A DNA stretch of 64,000 bases from the IMG/VR virus record IMGVR_UViG_3300031649_000001, positions 47,262 through 111,261 of that record, one strand, 5' to 3'. Made by a program: the position numbers and the translations under genes. This DNA is from a virus. The notes under the pieces are model-generated. The model ran no database searches, was not told the origin of the DNA, and saw nothing but the letters and a program-made list of their open reading frames with translations. Each line of letters starts with the position of its first letter. Position 1 is the stretch's first letter. Shown here in pieces: positions 48,405 to 56,220 of the stretch.

Positions 48405-48460
48405 GAGACATGAGGTTTGCATACACCAGTAGGCGCCCGCTAATGTCGTGTCTCACACGG
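48405..48460 (+). promoter_or_regulatory. Symmetrical-family promoter (rightward)
   Basis: GAGACATGAGG arm, -35 TTGCAT (48417-48422), 18-bp spacer, -10 TAATGT (48441-48446), CGTGTCTCACAC. Gene start 22 bases after the arm. Confidence 0.75.
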
Positions 48461-48481
48461 CAACCGAAGGGATCACCAGCC

Positions 48482-48742
48482 ATGGCAGTCAGGTTCGGCA
48501 GACCGCCCCCGCAGACCGACTGGGCACTGGCGTGCTCCGTGCACGCTCAGGCGCTGCGGCTGAGCGCCGACGGAGCGAGCCCGCTCCAGGCGGAGCGGGC
48601 CGTCGTCGAGTACGGCGCGGCCGTCGCGCTGGAGAAAGCGGCCGACTACTGGCGCACCGGCGACCACGAGCTGGCCCGGATGTGGATGCGGGCGGCGGGC
48701 AGCCAGCTCGCCGCCGCGCTCATCGACGTGCCATGGCTGTGA
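48482..48742 (+). CDS. Hypothetical helical protein
   Basis: 86 residues; ATG at 48482 after GAAGGGATCACC. Helices WALACSVHAQALRLSADGA, LQAERAVVEYGAAVALEK and ELARMWMRAAGSQLAAAL. First of a three-gene rightward unit. Not recognised. Confidence 0.75.
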   Translation: MAVRFGRPPPQTDWALACSVHAQALRLSADGASPLQAERAVVEYGAAVALEKAADYWRTGDHELARMWMRAAGSQLAAALIDVPWL

Positions 48743-48743
48743 G

Positions 48744-48775
48744 CCGTCCGGCCGCCCGGCCGCCCGGCCGGACGG
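48744..48775 (+). repeat. GC palindrome repeat inside the unit
   Basis: CCGTCCGG (48744-48751) and CCGGACGG (48768-48775) flank CCGCCCGGCCGCCC. Between co-directional genes; may cause partial termination or protect mRNA. Confidence 0.5.
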
Positions 48776-48795
48776 GTGAACTGAGGAGAACACAC

Positions 48796-49311
48796 ATGAT
48801 CGAATGGACCACCCCGCGCCCCCTGAAGACCTGGCCGGGCGAGGCCCTGGCCGGGGAGCTGATGAACCAGGCCCGGCCGGGCTCGCGGCACACGCTGCTG
48901 GTGGGGGCACTGGAGGCGCTGGCCACCCTGGGCGCGCCGCTCCACCACGACCAGGCGGAGCACGTGGACTTCCTCCTGGCGGGCTATCTGCGTGGAGTGG
49001 CGGCGGCGGCGATCGTCGCGGACGTCGCCAGCCACACGCGGCACTGGACCGGCGCCCGGGACTACGCGCTGGGCGGTGAGCAGGTGGAGTTCCTGCCGCC
49101 GGACGGGGTGCTGCTCGGGACGCTGACCGTCGCCCTGACCGCCGTGGGCAAGGCGCTCACAATGGCCGGGGCCTGGGGGGACATGCCGCGCGTGACGGTG
49201 CCCGACGGGCACACCGAGACCGTCGGGCTGATCCAGCGGGGGCTGGCCGAGGCGGCCCAGGTGCGCATGGACCAGGTGAACGACCGAGCAGAGGACGTGA
49301 ACGGTGTCTGA
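48796..49311 (+). CDS. Hypothetical protein
   Basis: 171 residues; ATG at 48796 behind GAGGAGAACAC. Helical (RHTLLVGALEALATLGAPLH, AEHVDFLLAGYLRGVAAAAI, LGTLTVALTAVGKALTMAG), with an ATCC-like box at 48985. No clear membrane span. The end overlaps the next gene by eight bases. Unknown. Confidence 0.75.
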   Translation: MIEWTTPRPLKTWPGEALAGELMNQARPGSRHTLLVGALEALATLGAPLHHDQAEHVDFLLAGYLRGVAAAAIVADVASHTRHWTGARDYALGGEQVEFLPPDGVLLGTLTVALTAVGKALTMAGAWGDMPRVTVPDGHTETVGLIQRGLAEAAQVRMDQVNDRAEDVNGV

Positions 49312-49630
49312 GCACGAGCAGCCCGAAGGGATCCACGTGGAGGCGAGCCGCCTGGGCCGCAGCCAGCGGTTCGCGCTGACGGCCACGGACGCGGACGGCG
49401 TGGTGGATGAGCGCCGGTGGGCGGTGGTCCAGTGGGCCAGCAAGCCGCGCCAGAGCAAGGGCGAGTTCGCGCCGTGGTGGTACGAGGCGGGGCGGACCTG
49501 GCACCTGTACGACGGTGACGCGCCGCAGGAGGAGGGCGGCGAGCTGCCCCCGCCGAAGTCGTCGTTCGCGTCGATGGAGGAGGTCAAGGCGTACATCCGT
49601 GCGCTGGTGGCGGGGGGGAGCCCGGCCTAG
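49304..49630 (+). CDS. Hypothetical protein
   Basis: 108 residues; GTG at 49304 inside the end of the previous gene. Trp-rich beta part (RRWAVVQWASKPRQSKGEF, AGRTWHLYDGD) and a helical end (SMEEVKAYIRALVAGG). A near-perfect ATCC box (49331) lies in its first codons. Unknown. Confidence 0.7.
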   Translation: MSEHEQPEGIHVEASRLGRSQRFALTATDADGVVDERRWAVVQWASKPRQSKGEFAPWWYEAGRTWHLYDGDAPQEEGGELPPPKSSFASMEEVKAYIRALVAGGSPA

Positions 49631-49692
49631 AGTGTGGGGTTCCGCCCGGCGGATGGTGCGGCGTCGCAGTTCCTCCGCCGCCGGGTGCCCCT

Positions 49693-49722
49693 GAGCCCCT
49701 GGCCCCCGTCGGCCAGGGGCTC
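49693..49722 (+). terminator. Strong intrinsic terminator
   Basis: GAGCCCCTGGCC (49693-49704) pairs perfectly with GGCCAGGGGCTC (49711-49722) around CCCGTC. Ends the three-gene unit. Confidence 0.8.
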
Positions 49723-49740
49723 ATCTCGTGTCACCCGGGC

Positions 49741-49792
49741 GCCGTGACCTTTGTGCACGCATGCCGCGCGTGCTAATCTCGTGTCACACGGC
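49741..49792 (+). promoter_or_regulatory. Symmetrical-family promoter (rightward)
   Basis: -35 TTGTGC (49751-49756), 17-bp spacer, -10 TAATCT (49774-49779), CGTGTCACACGG. An extra CTCGTGTCACC arm at 49725 lies upstream in the opposite sense to usual. Confidence 0.7.
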
Positions 49793-49821
49793 ACCGGGGG
49801 GACCACGGAAGGGACCACGCC

Positions 49822-50328
49822 ATGAAGCTCACCGCAGACGCAGTGCTGAAGCAGAACGGATGGCCCGAGTCGCACGCCGAACTGGCGCGGCTCATCGCGG
49901 AGGGCGACACCGCCCAGACGCTGATCGAAGCCCAGGGCCAGCGGGTCATCCGCCAGCCCGACCCCAAGTGGGACTGGGAGCACGAGGCCGGGCTGTGCGC
50001 CGAGTGTGACCTGCTCCTGATCAGGCTGCCGAAGCCGGTGAAGCTGGAGCGCATCGTGGTCACGCTCGGGCGGCCCATGCCCGTCCAGTACGAGATGACG
50101 CACGCTCACGTGGCCGACGCCGCCGGGAACCTGATGTGCCCGGACTGCGCGGATGGGGGCGAGCCGTGCGGTGAGCCCCACCAGGCGCACATGTGCGACG
50201 CGCCCATGGTGGTGGAGTGTGCGAGCTGCTCCGTGGCACCGGCGATGCCCCGGGAGGATCACTGCCCGGAGTGCCGCCCGTACGAGGGGCAGTACGACAG
50301 CGACCGGTACTACGGGATCTACCTGTAG
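49822..50328 (+). CDS. Putative zinc-binding protein
   Basis: 168 residues; ATG at 49822 behind AAGGGACCACGCC. Helical start (TADAVLKQNGWPESHAELA), then GLCAECDLLLIRL near 55, NLMCPDCADGGEPC near 100, and MCDAP, VECASCSV and HCPECRPYE at the end: several CxxC knuckles for two or more zinc ions. Own promoter and terminator. Target unknown. Confidence 0.8.
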   Translation: MKLTADAVLKQNGWPESHAELARLIAEGDTAQTLIEAQGQRVIRQPDPKWDWEHEAGLCAECDLLLIRLPKPVKLERIVVTLGRPMPVQYEMTHAHVADAAGNLMCPDCADGGEPCGEPHQAHMCDAPMVVECASCSVAPAMPREDHCPECRPYEGQYDSDRYYGIYL

Positions 50329-50331
50329 GCC

Positions 50332-50368
50332 GCCTGCGTGGGGGCGTAGCAGCCCCCGCCCCCACGCG
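50332..50368 (+). terminator. Hairpin terminator after the 49822 gene
   Basis: GCGTGGGGGC pairs with GCCCCCACGC (to 50368) with CAGCCCCC in the loop. It precedes the recombination operon. Confidence 0.7.
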
Positions 50369-50402
50369 TAAACTTCATGTATCCGAGACAGGAGATTTGC
50401 AC
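50368..50402 (+). promoter_or_regulatory. Degenerate symmetrical-family site before the recombination operon
   Basis: TAAACTTCATGT (50370-50381) could be a -10 with right arm, but no -35 was found upstream. The next bases, GAGACAGGAGATTTGCA, look like a left arm plus -35 and also hold the AGGAGA ribosome site of the next gene. Confidence 0.35.
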
Positions 50403-50405
50403 GCT

Positions 50406-51068
50406 ATGGAACAAGACGAGAAAGAGGGCCTGACCAGGGTCTTCTGGAGCCACATGGACCTCGCGAAGGGGCTGTACCTGTCGCGCGGACACCTGTACCG
50501 GCTCCTGGACCAGGGTCACATGCTCGGGCCGGACATCGTGATCGCGGCCGACCGGTTCGGCTGGGACCCCAAGCGCTCGCAGCGCTTCGGCATGGAGGCC
50601 GACCGGCTGGACGCGGACGGCCGCCCCATCGGGCCGCCCCCCGACGGCAGCCTGGCCAAGGCCGAGACGCTGGTCAAGACGCGCTACAGCCGTACGCCCG
50701 ATGTGTACCTGTCGTCGTGGCTGTGCTCGTACGCCTACGGCCTCAAGAAGAACGCGGTCTACTTCATGCGCAGCCGGAGCGCGTTCATCCCCGCCGACGT
50801 GAAGATCGAGCCGAAGACGTACGGCTGGTCCGAGCCCAGGGTGATCGAGTTCGGTGAGCAGACCGGCCGCCTGGACGGCGACGGCATCGACCGGTGGGTG
50901 GTGCGGCGGACGGCGGAGTTCGGGCTGTCGCCGGACATCGCCTGGGTGCGCAAGCGGCTCGCCGAGCGACCCGCCGCCGAAGGCCACCCCAGCCTTGAGG
51001 ACCGGGTGAACCACGCTCTGGAAGTGTGGCGGGAGAAGCAGCGGGCCCAGGCTGCCGCGAAGAAGTAG
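50406..51068 (+). CDS. Putative HTH DNA-binding protein heading the recombination operon
   Basis: 220 residues; ATG at 50406 behind AGGAGA. VFWSHMDLAKGLYLSRGHLYRL near residues 12-33 then QGHMLGPDIVIAADRFGWDP resembles a MerR/excisionase-type helix-turn-helix. The middle and C-terminal part (YLSSWLCSYAYGLKKNAVYF, WVRKRLAERP) are helical. It is 58 bases upstream of the RecT-like gene and likely co-transcribed. Could regulate its own operon. Confidence 0.65.
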   Translation: MEQDEKEGLTRVFWSHMDLAKGLYLSRGHLYRLLDQGHMLGPDIVIAADRFGWDPKRSQRFGMEADRLDADGRPIGPPPDGSLAKAETLVKTRYSRTPDVYLSSWLCSYAYGLKKNAVYFMRSRSAFIPADVKIEPKTYGWSEPRVIEFGEQTGRLDGDGIDRWVVRRTAEFGLSPDIAWVRKRLAERPAAEGHPSLEDRVNHALEVWREKQRAQAAAKK

Positions 51069-51126
51069 AAAAAGCGGTAGCCCCCGGCACGCACCGGGGG
51101 CCACCTACACGGCGTCGAAGAAGATC

Positions 51127-52410
51127 GTGAGGACCAAGCCATTGACTCCCCAGAACCATCCGACCGCTACAGCATCCACGCGACTGGTGGACGTGTCCAG
51201 TCACGGCCTGCCCGGTACGGACGTTCCCACCGATTTCATCCAGATGCTCCAGATGGCAGAGATGCTGGCTGAGGCGCACCTGTTCATGCCCTCCCACCTG
51301 CACGGCAAGCCCGCTGACATCCTCGCGCTGATGATGCGGGCGCGCGGCATGGATATCCCCCTGGCCGTGGCCTGGGATGAGCTGTACGCCACGAAGGACG
51401 GCGACGTCGGCCGCCGGGCCAAGCTGGTCCGGGCGCTGGCGCGGCGGGCCGGGCATCGTATCGACTTCGTGGAGCGGGACCGCTTCCATGCGGTGGCGCT
51501 GGTGACCCTGGCCGACGGAGAGAAGCACGAGTGCAGCTTCACCATCACGGAGGCGATGGAGCGCGGCTACACCGACCCGTCGTACGAGTACGCCGACGCC
51601 TGGACGCGGATGCCGGAGGACATGCTCGTCGCCCGCGTGACCACCAGGGCGGTCAACTGGTTCTGTCCGGAGGTGCTGCTGGGGCTGGGCGCGGACCTGA
51701 AGGAGCACGCCGACGAGCCGCAGAACGCGTCCCAGGTGGTGGTGATCCGGGAGGAGCGCCGGGCCCAGGTGCTCCAGACGCTGCGGCTGATGCAGCTCAC
51801 CGAGAAGCAGCCCAACGGGCAGATGCGCCTCAACCTGCTGCGCCAGTTGTTCATGGAGTGCCGGGACGGAACGCTGCTGGACTACGGCTCGGACGAGACC
51901 GGCCAGGTCAGTGTGCGGCATGTGCTCACGGACGCGATGCGGGCGGCCGACACGCTGGCCGGGGAGCAGAGCAGCGGCATCCTGGACCCGGCCAGCCCGG
52001 ACGACGGCCCCAAGACCCTGGCCGATCTGCGTGGATTGCTAGAGGCGGAGACGGCCGGGGAGACCCCGGCGGAGACGGAGCCCGCCGACGCTCCCGCACC
52101 CGAGCCGGAGCCGGTGAAGAAGCCCCGCAAGCGGGCCGCGAAGAAGACGACCGCCAAGAAGACCGCCAGCAAGGAGCAGGCAGGCACCGGGGGGACGTCC
52201 GGAGGCCAGGCCGAGGCCGGGGCGCCCCAAGCCGCCAGCAAGGAGCAGGCGAGCGCGGCGCCGCCCGCCAGTCCGGCCGCCCGCCCGGCCGCCCGGTCGG
52301 CCGGGCGGCCGGACGATGACCGGCTGCCGTGCGGCTGCCTCACCGACCACGTCATCCAGACCGGCCTCCACGCCGACGCCTGCACCGATGCCCCGGGCGG
52401 TGGCGAGTGA
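51127..52410 (+). CDS. RecT-like single-strand annealing protein
   Basis: 427 residues; GTG at 51127. The segment MLQMAEMLAEAHLFMPSHLH, LALMMRARGMDIPLAVAWDE, VRALARRAGHRI and PEDMLVARVTTRAVNWFCPE fits actinophage RecT-like annealing proteins. Residues 280-400 are a Lys/Ala/Pro-rich linker (RAAKKTTAKKTASKEQ), with the GC repeat read in frame. The end CGCLTDHVIQTGLHADAC is a possible zinc motif also found in the 46529 gene. It should pair single strands with the nuclease encoded next (GTGA overlap). Good but not certain. Confidence 0.7.
   Translation: MRTKPLTPQNHPTATASTRLVDVSSHGLPGTDVPTDFIQMLQMAEMLAEAHLFMPSHLHGKPADILALMMRARGMDIPLAVAWDELYATKDGDVGRRAKLVRALARRAGHRIDFVERDRFHAVALVTLADGEKHECSFTITEAMERGYTDPSYEYADAWTRMPEDMLVARVTTRAVNWFCPEVLLGLGADLKEHADEPQNASQVVVIREERRAQVLQTLRLMQLTEKQPNGQMRLNLLRQLFMECRDGTLLDYGSDETGQVSVRHVLTDAMRAADTLAGEQSSGILDPASPDDGPKTLADLRGLLEAETAGETPAETEPADAPAPEPEPVKKPRKRAAKKTTAKKTASKEQAGTGGTSGGQAEAGAPQAASKEQASAAPPASPAARPAARSAGRPDDDRLPCGCLTDHVIQTGLHADACTDAPGGGE
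52273..52312 (+). repeat. GC palindrome repeat carried in frame
   Basis: CCGGCCGCCCGCCCGG and related units, translated as a Pro/Ala/Arg stretch in the linker of the RecT-like protein. Confidence 0.6.
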
Positions 52411-53522
52411 CCGCGCTGGAGCCCCAGGGCGCGGCCCCCCGTACCGGGCCGCTGCCGCTGGCGGCCGTCCCCGCCCTGCGCAAGGGCCTGGAGCGGGCGG
52501 CCGGGCGCGCCTTCAAGAAGGCCAACCGCGAGAACCAGGAGCGGCGCGGCGAGGAGAGGATGTGGCTGCTGTCCATGTCGGGGCTGGGCGGCTGCACCCG
52601 GGAGTCGGCGTACAAGCTGGCCGGGGTGCCGCCGTCGGACCCGGAGCTGGCCTACGACACCGAGGCCAGGCAGGCGCTGCTGGGGACGTGGATCCATGAG
52701 AAGTACCTGCCGTACTTCGCGGCCGAGCTGGCGGACGGCGCGGTGGAGATGCCGGTCCGGCTGGAGGTGCCCATCTACGCGGATGACACCGGGGAGTTCG
52801 TGCGGAACCAGGTGATCGACGGGACGACGGACTGCTACACGGAGGTGATGGGCGGCGGGGTGATCGATCTGAAGACGCTGGGCGCCTACCTGCTGGGCGG
52901 GGTGGAGCACGACGGCGTGAAGGAGGAGCACCGGGTGCAGGTGCGCGGCTACGCCACCGGGATCCGGCAGTGGGGGATGCCGGTGGCGTGGATCGCCTGG
53001 CTCTACATGGACCGCGCCAACGGTGAGGTCGCCGTGCACATCGAGCCGTTCGGCGAGGACGCCGAGGAGGCCACCGAGGAGCAGGTGCGTCATCTGGTGC
53101 GGCTGTCGGCCGCGCCGGACGCCGCGCCGCGCGGCCACCGGGGGCCGGGTCTGTCGTGGGTGTGTGACGGCTGTGCGTGGCTGCGGGCGTGCTTCGGGCC
53201 GGACGCGGAGCCGGGCGACAGCTCCGCGCTCCAGGTCCACACGGCTCCGGAGATCGCGTTCGCGGCGGAGAAGTACGCCGAACTCAGGGCGCAGATCGGA
53301 CCCCTGGAGAAGGATAAGGAGATGTACGCGGCCATGATCGGGCGGCCCAAGCCGGGCGTCTACGGGCCCATGGCGATCACGTACGGCAGGGACGGCGACA
53401 AGGTGGACGAGGCGGCGGCGATCGAGATGCTGGGGCTGATGGGGGCGGAGATCCCCTACAAGCCCAGGCGGGGCAACAGGAACGTCCGGTACAACCCGGG
53501 ACACACGGCGGTGGAGGAGTAG
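52407..53522 (+). CDS. Cas4/RecB-like PD-(D/E)XK exonuclease with Fe-S cysteines
   Basis: 371 residues; GTGA overlap with the RecT-like gene. His97 in GTWIHEKY, Asp142 in GTTDCYTE, Asp154-x-Lys156 in VIDLKT, and the QxxxY motif Gln178-Tyr182 make the RecB-type nuclease core. Cys63 (GGCTRESAY) with Cys253, Cys256 and Cys262 (CDGCAWLRAC) match the four-Cys iron-sulfur clamp of Cas4/AddB nucleases. It would resect DNA ends to make substrate for RecT-like annealing. Strong fold assignment; exact polarity unknown. Confidence 0.85.
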   Translation: MTALEPQGAAPRTGPLPLAAVPALRKGLERAAGRAFKKANRENQERRGEERMWLLSMSGLGGCTRESAYKLAGVPPSDPELAYDTEARQALLGTWIHEKYLPYFAAELADGAVEMPVRLEVPIYADDTGEFVRNQVIDGTTDCYTEVMGGGVIDLKTLGAYLLGGVEHDGVKEEHRVQVRGYATGIRQWGMPVAWIAWLYMDRANGEVAVHIEPFGEDAEEATEEQVRHLVRLSAAPDAAPRGHRGPGLSWVCDGCAWLRACFGPDAEPGDSSALQVHTAPEIAFAAEKYAELRAQIGPLEKDKEMYAAMIGRPKPGVYGPMAITYGRDGDKVDEAAAIEMLGLMGAEIPYKPRRGNRNVRYNPGHTAVEE

Positions 53523-53525
53523 GCG

Positions 53526-54038
53526 ATGGCGAGTGCGGAGGGGGGCCGGGCCGTGGACCCGGTCCCCACGCGGGAGACGATAGAGCAGGCGTTCGCGCTG
53601 GTGGACGGCGAGCCCAAGACCGTGGGCGAGCTGTCCTTCGCGATGTGCGCGGTGCTCGGGGTGGACACCGAGGGCTGCGGCTCGTACGACCTGCGGAAGA
53701 TGTTCCCGTACCAGGTGTTCACCACCCTGCTGTCGCACATGGTGCGGGACGGCGAGGTGGTGGTCCACACGCGGAGCGAGTGGCGGAAGCTGACGCGGGG
53801 GGTGTTCTTCCGTGGGGGCAACCAGCAGGCTCGCGCGTACGCCACGGCGGACGCCGCCCGGCAGATCAGGACGGCGCTGCGGGCGGCCGGTTCCAGCGAC
53901 CCCAGGGCGCGCTGGGAGCTGGCTTTGCACATGGCGCGTCAGCGGGTGCTGCGGGAGCATGCGGCGGACGTGGAGGCGTACGCATCCGCGTGGATGAAGC
54001 AAGAGACGGCGAAGCGAGGAGGCGGCGGCGGTGGCTGA
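53526..54038 (+). CDS. Hypothetical protein, recombination operon
   Basis: 170 residues; ATG at 53526 behind GGAGGAGTAGGCG. Helical with TRETIEQAFALVDGEPKTVG and a winged-helix-like middle (KMFPYQVFTTLLSHMVRDGE, VVVHTRSEWRKLTRGVFF), then a helical Arg-rich tail and a Gly run. It may be a small wHTH protein. A perfect ATCC box lies near its 3' end (53984). Overlaps the next gene. Confidence 0.65.
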   Translation: MASAEGGRAVDPVPTRETIEQAFALVDGEPKTVGELSFAMCAVLGVDTEGCGSYDLRKMFPYQVFTTLLSHMVRDGEVVVHTRSEWRKLTRGVFFRGGNQQARAYATADAARQIRTALRAAGSSDPRARWELALHMARQRVLREHAADVEAYASAWMKQETAKRGGGGGG

Positions 54039-54306
54039 CGTGATGAGCGCGGTGGAGATCACCTTCAAGGTGGAGGCGCTGGCGGGGCTGGACGGCAGGC
54101 AGTGGATCACGTGTGAGCTCAAGGACGGCGAGCCGATGCACGTCGGCTACATCACGCCGCGCGGGGACGCCGTGGCCGCCCACGGCACCGGCGACGGCTG
54201 GCCCCAGATCGACGTGTGCGCGGATGACACGCGCGCGATGTGCGCGGTGATCGGGGCGTGGGGCCGTCAGCTCGCCAACGATCCGGGGGGCGACGATGAC
54301 GACTGA
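54031..54306 (+). CDS. Small hypothetical protein
   Basis: 91 residues; GTG at 54031 inside the end of the previous gene. Beta-rich (VEITFKVEALAGLDGRQWIT, EPMHVGYITPRGDAVAAHG) and ends in Asp. Overlaps the ParB-like gene by 11 bases. Unknown. Confidence 0.65.
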   Translation: MADVMSAVEITFKVEALAGLDGRQWITCELKDGEPMHVGYITPRGDAVAAHGTGDGWPQIDVCADDTRAMCAVIGAWGRQLANDPGGDDDD

Positions 54307-54697
54307 CGAGGAGGAGCGGGACATGTTCTCGTTCCTCACGTACACGTGGGACGTGACGGCCGCCGCCGCGCTGGCGGCCGGGCTGCCGGTCCAGCCGTTC
54401 ACGGTGCAGTCGGCGTTCCAGCTCCTGCCTTTCATCCGCGTGGACCGGGAGCATGCGAAGACGGTGGACCTTGAGGAGCCGCTGCTGGCGGTCTACCTCA
54501 AGGAGCTGGATTCGCCGTTCGTGATCGACGGCTGGCATCGTCTGGCACGGGCCGGGGCGGAAGGCGTCACGACGCTGCCGTGCAGGCTGCTGACAGCCGA
54601 CCAGGAGCGCCAGGTGCGCCTCCACGGCGGCACCAAGGGACAACCCGACCGGGCCGCCCGGCGGGCGAGACTGCTGGAGGAACGCGGTGGGCGTTGA
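54296..54697 (+). CDS. ParB/Srx-like domain protein
   Basis: 133 residues; ATG at 54296 (a second ATG at 54323 is possible). DLEEPLLAVYLKELDSPFVI followed by DGWHRLARA at 78-86 and LPCRLLT matches the ParB/sulfiredoxin-like fold, where the G-x-H-R box binds nucleotide. It is short, one domain only. Such phage proteins may act as CTPase clamps, nucleases or kinase-like enzymes; which one is unknown. Within the recombination operon. Confidence 0.65.
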   Translation: MTTDEEERDMFSFLTYTWDVTAAAALAAGLPVQPFTVQSAFQLLPFIRVDREHAKTVDLEEPLLAVYLKELDSPFVIDGWHRLARAGAEGVTTLPCRLLTADQERQVRLHGGTKGQPDRAARRARLLEERGGR

Positions 54698-55067
54698 CGT
54701 GAAGGACTGGAAGGCGCGGCGGCGACTGGCGGAGGCGTGCGCGGCCGTGGCCGTGGCCCAGGCCCACGGCCTGGACCCGACCCGGCCGGACCTGGAGGAG
54801 CTGCACCCGGCGGAGTTCGCGGAGGCGGTGCACACCTGGTCCCAGGCCAACCCGGTGCAGCCCGACCCGCTGCTGGGCGGGGGCTTCGACACCCGCTCCA
54901 ACTCCGGCGCGGCGGCCTACGCCATGCAGCGCGTCAGCGAGGGCGCCACGCTGTGCGCCGGGTGCGAGGAGTACGTGTTCCAGGAGGACCTGGCCGCCGG
55001 GCCAGCCGGGCTGCTCGTGATCTGCCGCCGGTGCGTGGCGCGGGAGAAGGTGGCGGCCGGTGCCTGA
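54687..55067 (+). CDS. Hypothetical protein with CxxC pairs
   Basis: 126 residues; GTG at 54687 inside the end of the previous gene, with GGAGGAACG upstream. Helical start (WKARRRLAEACAAVAVAQAHG), then LCAGCEEYVFQEDL and VICRRCVAREK near the end, a zinc-finger-like pair of knuckles. Overlaps the next gene. Unknown. Confidence 0.7.
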   Translation: MGVDVKDWKARRRLAEACAAVAVAQAHGLDPTRPDLEELHPAEFAEAVHTWSQANPVQPDPLLGGGFDTRSNSGAAAYAMQRVSEGATLCAGCEEYVFQEDLAAGPAGLLVICRRCVAREKVAAGA

Positions 55068-55446
55068 GGAGCGGGAGCTGCCGCCGGAGATGTGGCCCCG
55101 GGAGGGTCCGGTGCAGGGCCCGTGTGCCAAGTGCCGTCAGGTGGGCTCGCTGGTCCTGGAGCATCGCCTGGAGTACCTGGACCCGCCCGCCGGGGGCTGG
55201 CCGCCGGACGTCCCGGCGGCGCGGCTGGCGGCGGCGTGCCGGGGCTGCGGCAGCGACTTCCTGACGCGGACGACGCGGCTGGTGGCGAACCTGGGGGCGT
55301 CGCTGGCCGGGGTCCAGCCGAAGGTGTCGGCGACGGAGCGGCCGTGGCTCAAGTGCGAGCAGTGCAGTCACGAGGCCGGGGCCAGGCTGTGGCCGTGGGT
55401 GCGGTGCACGGCGTGCGGGCGGGAGTCGCGCGGCCGGTTCGAGTGA
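55060..55446 (+). CDS. Putative zinc-ribbon protein
   Basis: 128 residues; GTG at 55060 inside the previous gene. Four CxxC knuckles: PCAKCRQVG near 22, ACRGCGSDF near 59, KCEQCSHEAG near 98 and RCTACGRES near 115, so probably two zinc ribbons. Last gene of the recombination operon. Could be a DNA- or RNA-binding factor; unproven. Confidence 0.75.
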   Translation: MPEERELPPEMWPREGPVQGPCAKCRQVGSLVLEHRLEYLDPPAGGWPPDVPAARLAAACRGCGSDFLTRTTRLVANLGASLAGVQPKVSATERPWLKCEQCSHEAGARLWPWVRCTACGRESRGRFE

Positions 55447-55495
55447 GGTAACGCTCCGTGTACGCTTGTGCACGCAGGGAAAAGGTGAGCAGCGC

Positions 55496-55530
55496 CGAAA
55501 GGCCCGACGCCGGGAGCGTCGGGCCTTTCG
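55496..55530. terminator. Very strong bidirectional terminator
   Basis: CGAAAGGCCCGACGC (55496-55510) pairs perfectly with GCGTCGGGCCTTTCG (55516-55530), a 15-bp stem with AAA/TTT edges and CGGGA loop. It ends the rightward recombination operon and faces the leftward 55570 gene. Confidence 0.9.
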
Positions 55531-55538
55531 TGTTGTCC

Positions 55539-55567
55539 GGGCGCCCGCCCGGCCGGGCGGGGGGCCG
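55539..55567 (-). repeat. GC palindrome repeat after the 55570 gene
   Basis: GGGCGCCCGCCCGGCCGGGC and flank, 3' of the leftward 55779-55570 gene. Redundant with the strong terminator beside it. Confidence 0.5.
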
Positions 55568-55569
55568 GG

Positions 55570-55779
55570 TCAGTTGCCGGGGCCGAACTCGCACCACTCG
55601 CAGAAGTACCGGTTGCACGAGGGGTCCGAGCAGCAGTCGCCCATCTCGCCGCCGCAGTCGGGGCACGCGTCCTCCGCGACCTCCAGGACGGGGACCACCG
55701 GCGCGGGCGCCGCCGGAGCGACGGTGACCGTGACGGTCCGGGTGACGATGACGGTCTCGGTGACGGTGATCTCCAGCAT
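55570..55779 (-). CDS. Small zinc-finger protein with beta repeat
   Basis: 69 residues; ATG at 55779 (reverse), AGGGGG upstream. A Thr/Val repeat (VTETVIVTRTVTVTV) forms a strand-like start, then ACPDCGGEMGDCCSDPSC and YFCEWCEFG carry seven Cys for one or two zinc ions. First of the one-gene units with the GGTGTCACACC operator form. Unknown target. Confidence 0.75.
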   Translation of the reverse strand: MLEITVTETVIVTRTVTVTVAPAAPAPVVPVLEVAEDACPDCGGEMGDCCSDPSCNRYFCEWCEFGPGN

Positions 55780-55820
55780 GATGGCCCCCTGGGCTCCGGC
55801 GTGGTGGGGGCTCCTGCCCC

Positions 55821-55877
55821 CCGGTGTGACACCAGTATTGCATACGCAGTTCAGGTTACGCAAACCCCGTGTCTCAT
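55821..55877 (-). promoter_or_regulatory. Symmetrical-family promoter, GGTGTCACACC form
   Basis: Reverse strand: TGAGACACGGGG arm, -35 TTGCGT (55863-55858), 18-bp spacer, -10 AATACT (55839-55834), GGTGTCACACC. Leader hairpin GGGGGGC/GCCCCC follows. Confidence 0.75.
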
Positions 55878-55879
55878 CA

Positions 55880-55891
55880 ATCCACGGGGAT
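55880..55891. promoter_or_regulatory. ATCC box next to a promoter
   Basis: ATCCACGGGGAT, four bases upstream of the GAGACAC arm of the leftward promoter at 55821. Confidence 0.6.
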
Positions 55892-55895
55892 GGAC

Positions 55896-55922
55896 CGGGC
55901 GGGGGCCGCCCGCCCGGCCGGG
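55896..55922 (-). terminator. GC palindrome after the 56184-55927 gene
   Basis: CGGGCGG pairs with CCGCCCG inside CGGGCGGGGGCCGCCCGCCC. It is directly 3' of the leftward stop. Confidence 0.55.
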
Positions 55923-55926
55923 AGGT

Positions 55927-56184
55927 TCAGGCGTTCCGGAAGGCGGGCTGGGCCCTGAACTCAAGGCTGATGTGAGCCACGTCCCAGTTCGCGAGGGCCC
56001 ACTCCTGGAGGGGCTTGAGCGGGCCCTCGGTGTCGCACACGAGGTAGGCCGGGGTGCCTCCGAAGTAGTCGATCATCTCGGAGCCGGGCGCGCTGTAGTC
56101 GACCGGGACAACGTCCGGGAGGGCGGTACCGAAGGCGGCCTGCTGGTTGGGGGCGGTGCGGACTTCCAGGACCCAGCGGTTCAT
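55927..56184 (-). CDS. Hypothetical protein
   Basis: 85 residues; ATG at 56184 (reverse), AAGGAGAAGGCC upstream. Alpha/beta (RWVLEVRTAPNQQAAFGTAL, MIDYFGGTPAYLVCDTEG, LQEWALANWDVAHISLEF). Stand-alone unit with promoter, leader hairpin and palindrome terminator. It has no WELLYDKP domain. Unknown. Confidence 0.75.
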   Translation of the reverse strand: MNRWVLEVRTAPNQQAAFGTALPDVVPVDYSAPGSEMIDYFGGTPAYLVCDTEGPLKPLQEWALANWDVAHISLEFRAQPAFRNA

Positions 56185-56220
56185 GGCCTTCTCCTTGGGG
56201 CGTGGTGGGGGCGGCGCCCC

